Shown: positions 62,544 through 64,000 of the stretch, piece after piece
Position numbering within the stretch: position 1 is the first letter of the stretch
Layout of the letters: every line of letters begins with the position of its first letter
Origin: Actinomyces haliotis
GTDB taxonomy: Bacteria > Actinomycetota > Actinomycetes > Actinomycetales > Actinomycetaceae
Length of the DNA stretch: 64,000 bases
Assembly: GCF_015355765.1 (NCBI RefSeq)
Contig: NZ_JACWNA010000001.1
Coordinates: 1-64,000 of the forward strand
Reading direction: 5' to 3'
Made by a program: the position numbers and the translations under genes
Notes under the pieces: model-generated
What the model saw: only the letters and a program-made list of their open reading frames with translations
What the model was told of the DNA's origin: nothing
The model's database searches: none

Positions 62544-63023
62544 TCAGACTGACGGCAGCACGGCGTAGTAGGACAGCGCGGCGAGCCCTACCGCGAGGAG
62601 CAGGCCGATGACGACGTCGAAGGCCCTGCCGCGGGCCGCGATCCACGTCCCCGTCGGCCGACGCAGGCGGACGGCAGCGAGGACGGTCACCCCGGCGGCA
62701 AGCCACAGGACGGCCTGTCTGTTGTGCCCGAGCAGGGCCAGTGCGGGGACGAGGAGCAGGCCGGCGGCCACGGCGACGACGGCGAGCGTGCGGTAGGGCT
62801 CCTTGTGCTCCTCGGGCTTGTCCAGGGCGCGCACCTCGGCGACGACCGGGGCGGGAAGGTCCTCGAGCACCGCCTCGGGCACCCCCTCGAGACCGCCGAC
62901 GGTCTCAGACCCGATCTCGGACTCGATCTCGTGCGCGCGGGTCCCAGCAGCCCCGTCGGGCGTCTCGTCGCGCGCCTCGTCGGGGGCTGCGGAGCCGGTC
63001 GCGTCACTGGTCACGGCGGACAT
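62544..63023 (-). CDS. DUF3017 membrane protein
   Basis: This 159-residue protein has an acidic soluble N-terminal half and three TM helices (LAVVAVAAGLLLVPALALLG, VLWLAAGVTVLAAVRL, FDVVIGLLLAVGLAALSYYAV), with a conserved RPTGTWIAARGRAFDV loop. DUF3017 genes commonly follow purH in Actinobacteria, as here. Function unknown. A purH-terminating hairpin ends 3 bases before its ATG, so its transcription may depend on readthrough or on a promoter inside that region. Confidence 0.82.
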   Translation of the reverse strand: MSAVTSDATGSAAPDEARDETPDGAAGTRAHEIESEIGSETVGGLEGVPEAVLEDLPAPVVAEVRALDKPEEHKEPYRTLAVVAVAAGLLLVPALALLGHNRQAVLWLAAGVTVLAAVRLRRPTGTWIAARGRAFDVVIGLLLAVGLAALSYYAVLPSV

Positions 63024-63026
63024 GCT

Positions 63027-63060
63027 AGCGGCCCTCCCCGTGGAGACGGGGAGGGCCGCT
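63027..63060 (-). terminator. Hairpin between purH and the DUF3017 gene
   Basis: A perfect 15-bp stem (63027-63041 with 63046-63060) and GGAG loop lie directly before the DUF3017 start codon. Confidence 0.7.
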
Positions 63061-63116
63061 GGACGGACTCACGCTGACCGGCGCCGGACCTCTTGGTCAG
63101 CGCACGCCCGGGACGC

Positions 63117-64000
63117 TCAGTGCGCGAAGTGGCGGTTGCTGGTGAGGTACATCGTGACGCCGGCCGCCTTCGCGGCCTCGATGACCTCCTCGTCGCGGAT
63201 GGAGCCGCCGGGCTGGACGACGGCGGTGACGCCGGCGTCAATGAGGACCTGGAGGCCGTCGGCGAAGGGGAAGAAGGCGTCAGAGGCGGCGACGGAGCCG
63301 CGGGCGCGCTCGGGCGCCTGCGCCTCGAGGATCTCGGAGGCGTCGGCGCCGCCGACGGCGCCCTCCTCCTGCTTGTCGGCCGCGGCGTCGCCGGTCGAGC
63401 GAAGGCCCAGCGTGTTCGCGCGCTCGACGGCCAGGCGGCAGGAGTCGACGCGGTTGACCTGCCCCATGCCGACGCCGACGGTCGCGCCGTCCTTGGCGAG
63501 CAGGATCGCGTTGGAGCGGACGGCTCGGATGGTCTCCCAGGCGAAGCGGAGGTCAGCGAGGGTCGGGTCGTCGGCGGCCTCGCCGGAGACGAGCTCCCAG
63601 GCGGTCGGGTCGTCGTCGCCGGCCTGGTAGGAGTCGCGCTCCTGGATGACGGCGCCGCCGGAGACCTGCTTGATCTCGAGCCCGTCGCGGGCCGGGGGCT
63701 CGACGACGAGGACGCGCAGGTTCTTCTTGGTGGAGAGGATCTCGACGGCCTCGTCCTCGAAGGCGGGGGCGGCGACGACCTCGGTGAAGATCGGCTTGAT
63801 CTGACGCGCCATCTCCGCGGTGACCGTCGAGTTCGTGGCGATGACGCCGCCGTAGGCGGAGACGGGGTCGCAGGCGTGGGCCTTGCGGTGAGCCTCGGCG
63901 ACGTCGCCGGAGGCGGAGACGGCGATGCCGCAGGGGTTGGCGTGCTTGACGACCGCGACGGTGGCGGCGTCGCCGTGGTCGTAGGCGGCGCGGACGGCGG
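63117..64000 (-). CDS. purH: PurH, C-terminal part (5' end outside window)
   Basis: The visible 294 residues are the AICAR formyltransferase domain of the bifunctional PurH, which catalyses the last two steps of IMP synthesis. [23 protein letters not shown] holds the catalytic Lys-His. [69 protein letters not shown], and [31 protein letters not shown] are all conserved and end at a normal HFAH stop. The N-terminal cyclohydrolase domain lies beyond base 64000. No disruption is visible in the part seen. Confidence 0.95.
   Translation of the reverse strand, partial: AVRAAYDHGDAATVAVVKHANPCGIAVSASGDVAEAHRKAHACDPVSAYGGVIATNSTVTAEMARQIKPIFTEVVAAPAFEDEAVEILSTKKNLRVLVVEPPARDGLEIKQVSGGAVIQERDSYQAGDDDPTAWELVSGEAADDPTLADLRFAWETIRAVRSNAILLAKDGATVGVGMGQVNRVDSCRLAVERANTLGLRSTGDAAADKQEEGAVGGADASEILEAQAPERARGSVAASDAFFPFADGLQVLIDAGVTAVVQPGGSIRDEEVIEAAKAAGVTMYLTSNRHFAH

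Overview
The window is a 64-kb piece of chromosome with very high GC content and long, mostly abutting genes. Gene content points to an actinobacterium, and the details (GlgE-type glucan synthesis, encapsulin with DyP peroxidase, DUF6318 lipoprotein, DUF2342, PPA1309 and UPF0182 neighbours, an initiator tRNA with U72) fit Actinomyces or a close relative in the Actinomycetaceae. The genus is an inference. Most of the window is ordinary core chromosome. The accessory-looking parts are the two flanks of the helicase gene (about 13.2-17.0 kb), the lipoprotein pair at 31.0-32.7 kb and a decayed alpha-galactosidase at 59.0-60.9 kb.

Layout. 0-0.13 kb: end of an insertion sequence. 0.2-2.2 kb: encapsulin shell and its DyP peroxidase cargo (minus strand). 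2.3-6.0 kb: a coupled pair of membrane glycosyltransferases (YkcB/YkcC type). 6.0-11.3 kb: a tightly overlapping MoxR/DUF58/DUF4129 membrane operon with a further membrane protein upstream. 11.5-13.2 kb: an AlkA-like DNA glycosylase and an acidic-tailed protein. 13.3-17.2 kb: IS scar, a large Upf1-like helicase of lower GC, and tRNA-fMet. 17.3-25.0 kb: a typical actinobacterial set of UPF0182, PPA1309, DUF2342 and a PDZ/Lon-type secreted protease. 25.1-30.8 kb: ThiF-like protein, UvrD2 helicase, NudC NAD pyrophosphatase and cysteine desulfurase. 31.0-34.0 kb: secreted protein pair, then MnmA. 34.0-36.0 kb: a 72-bp palindrome and the electron transfer flavoprotein EtfBA.

36.2-50.6 kb is the functional centre: glgX, trpS, glgE, treS, mak, glgB and glgP, all on the plus strand. 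TreS and Mak make maltose-1-phosphate from trehalose, GlgE polymerises it, GlgB branches it, and GlgX and GlgP break the alpha-glucan down. The maltokinase and branching enzyme frames are continuous, so they read as one 1259-residue Mak-GlgB polypeptide, with an internal start signal before the GlgB part.

50.7-64 kb: thioredoxin/TPR protein, lipoprotein and membrane protein operon; a Scy/DivIVA-like coiled-coil protein with exact 11-residue repeats; a GntR regulator; small conserved proteins; malate dehydrogenase; a GH36 alpha-galactosidase pseudogene with three lesions; a DAACS-type symporter; a DUF3017 membrane protein; and the C-terminal part of PurH running off the end.

Regulation visible in the sequence: at least eight genes have a TANNNT-type -10 element ending 6 or 7 bases before the start codon, which suggests leaderless mRNAs. 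glgP has a candidate repressor operator, and most convergent gene ends carry long GC-rich hairpins. No CRISPR array, prophage or complete biosynthetic cluster was seen.
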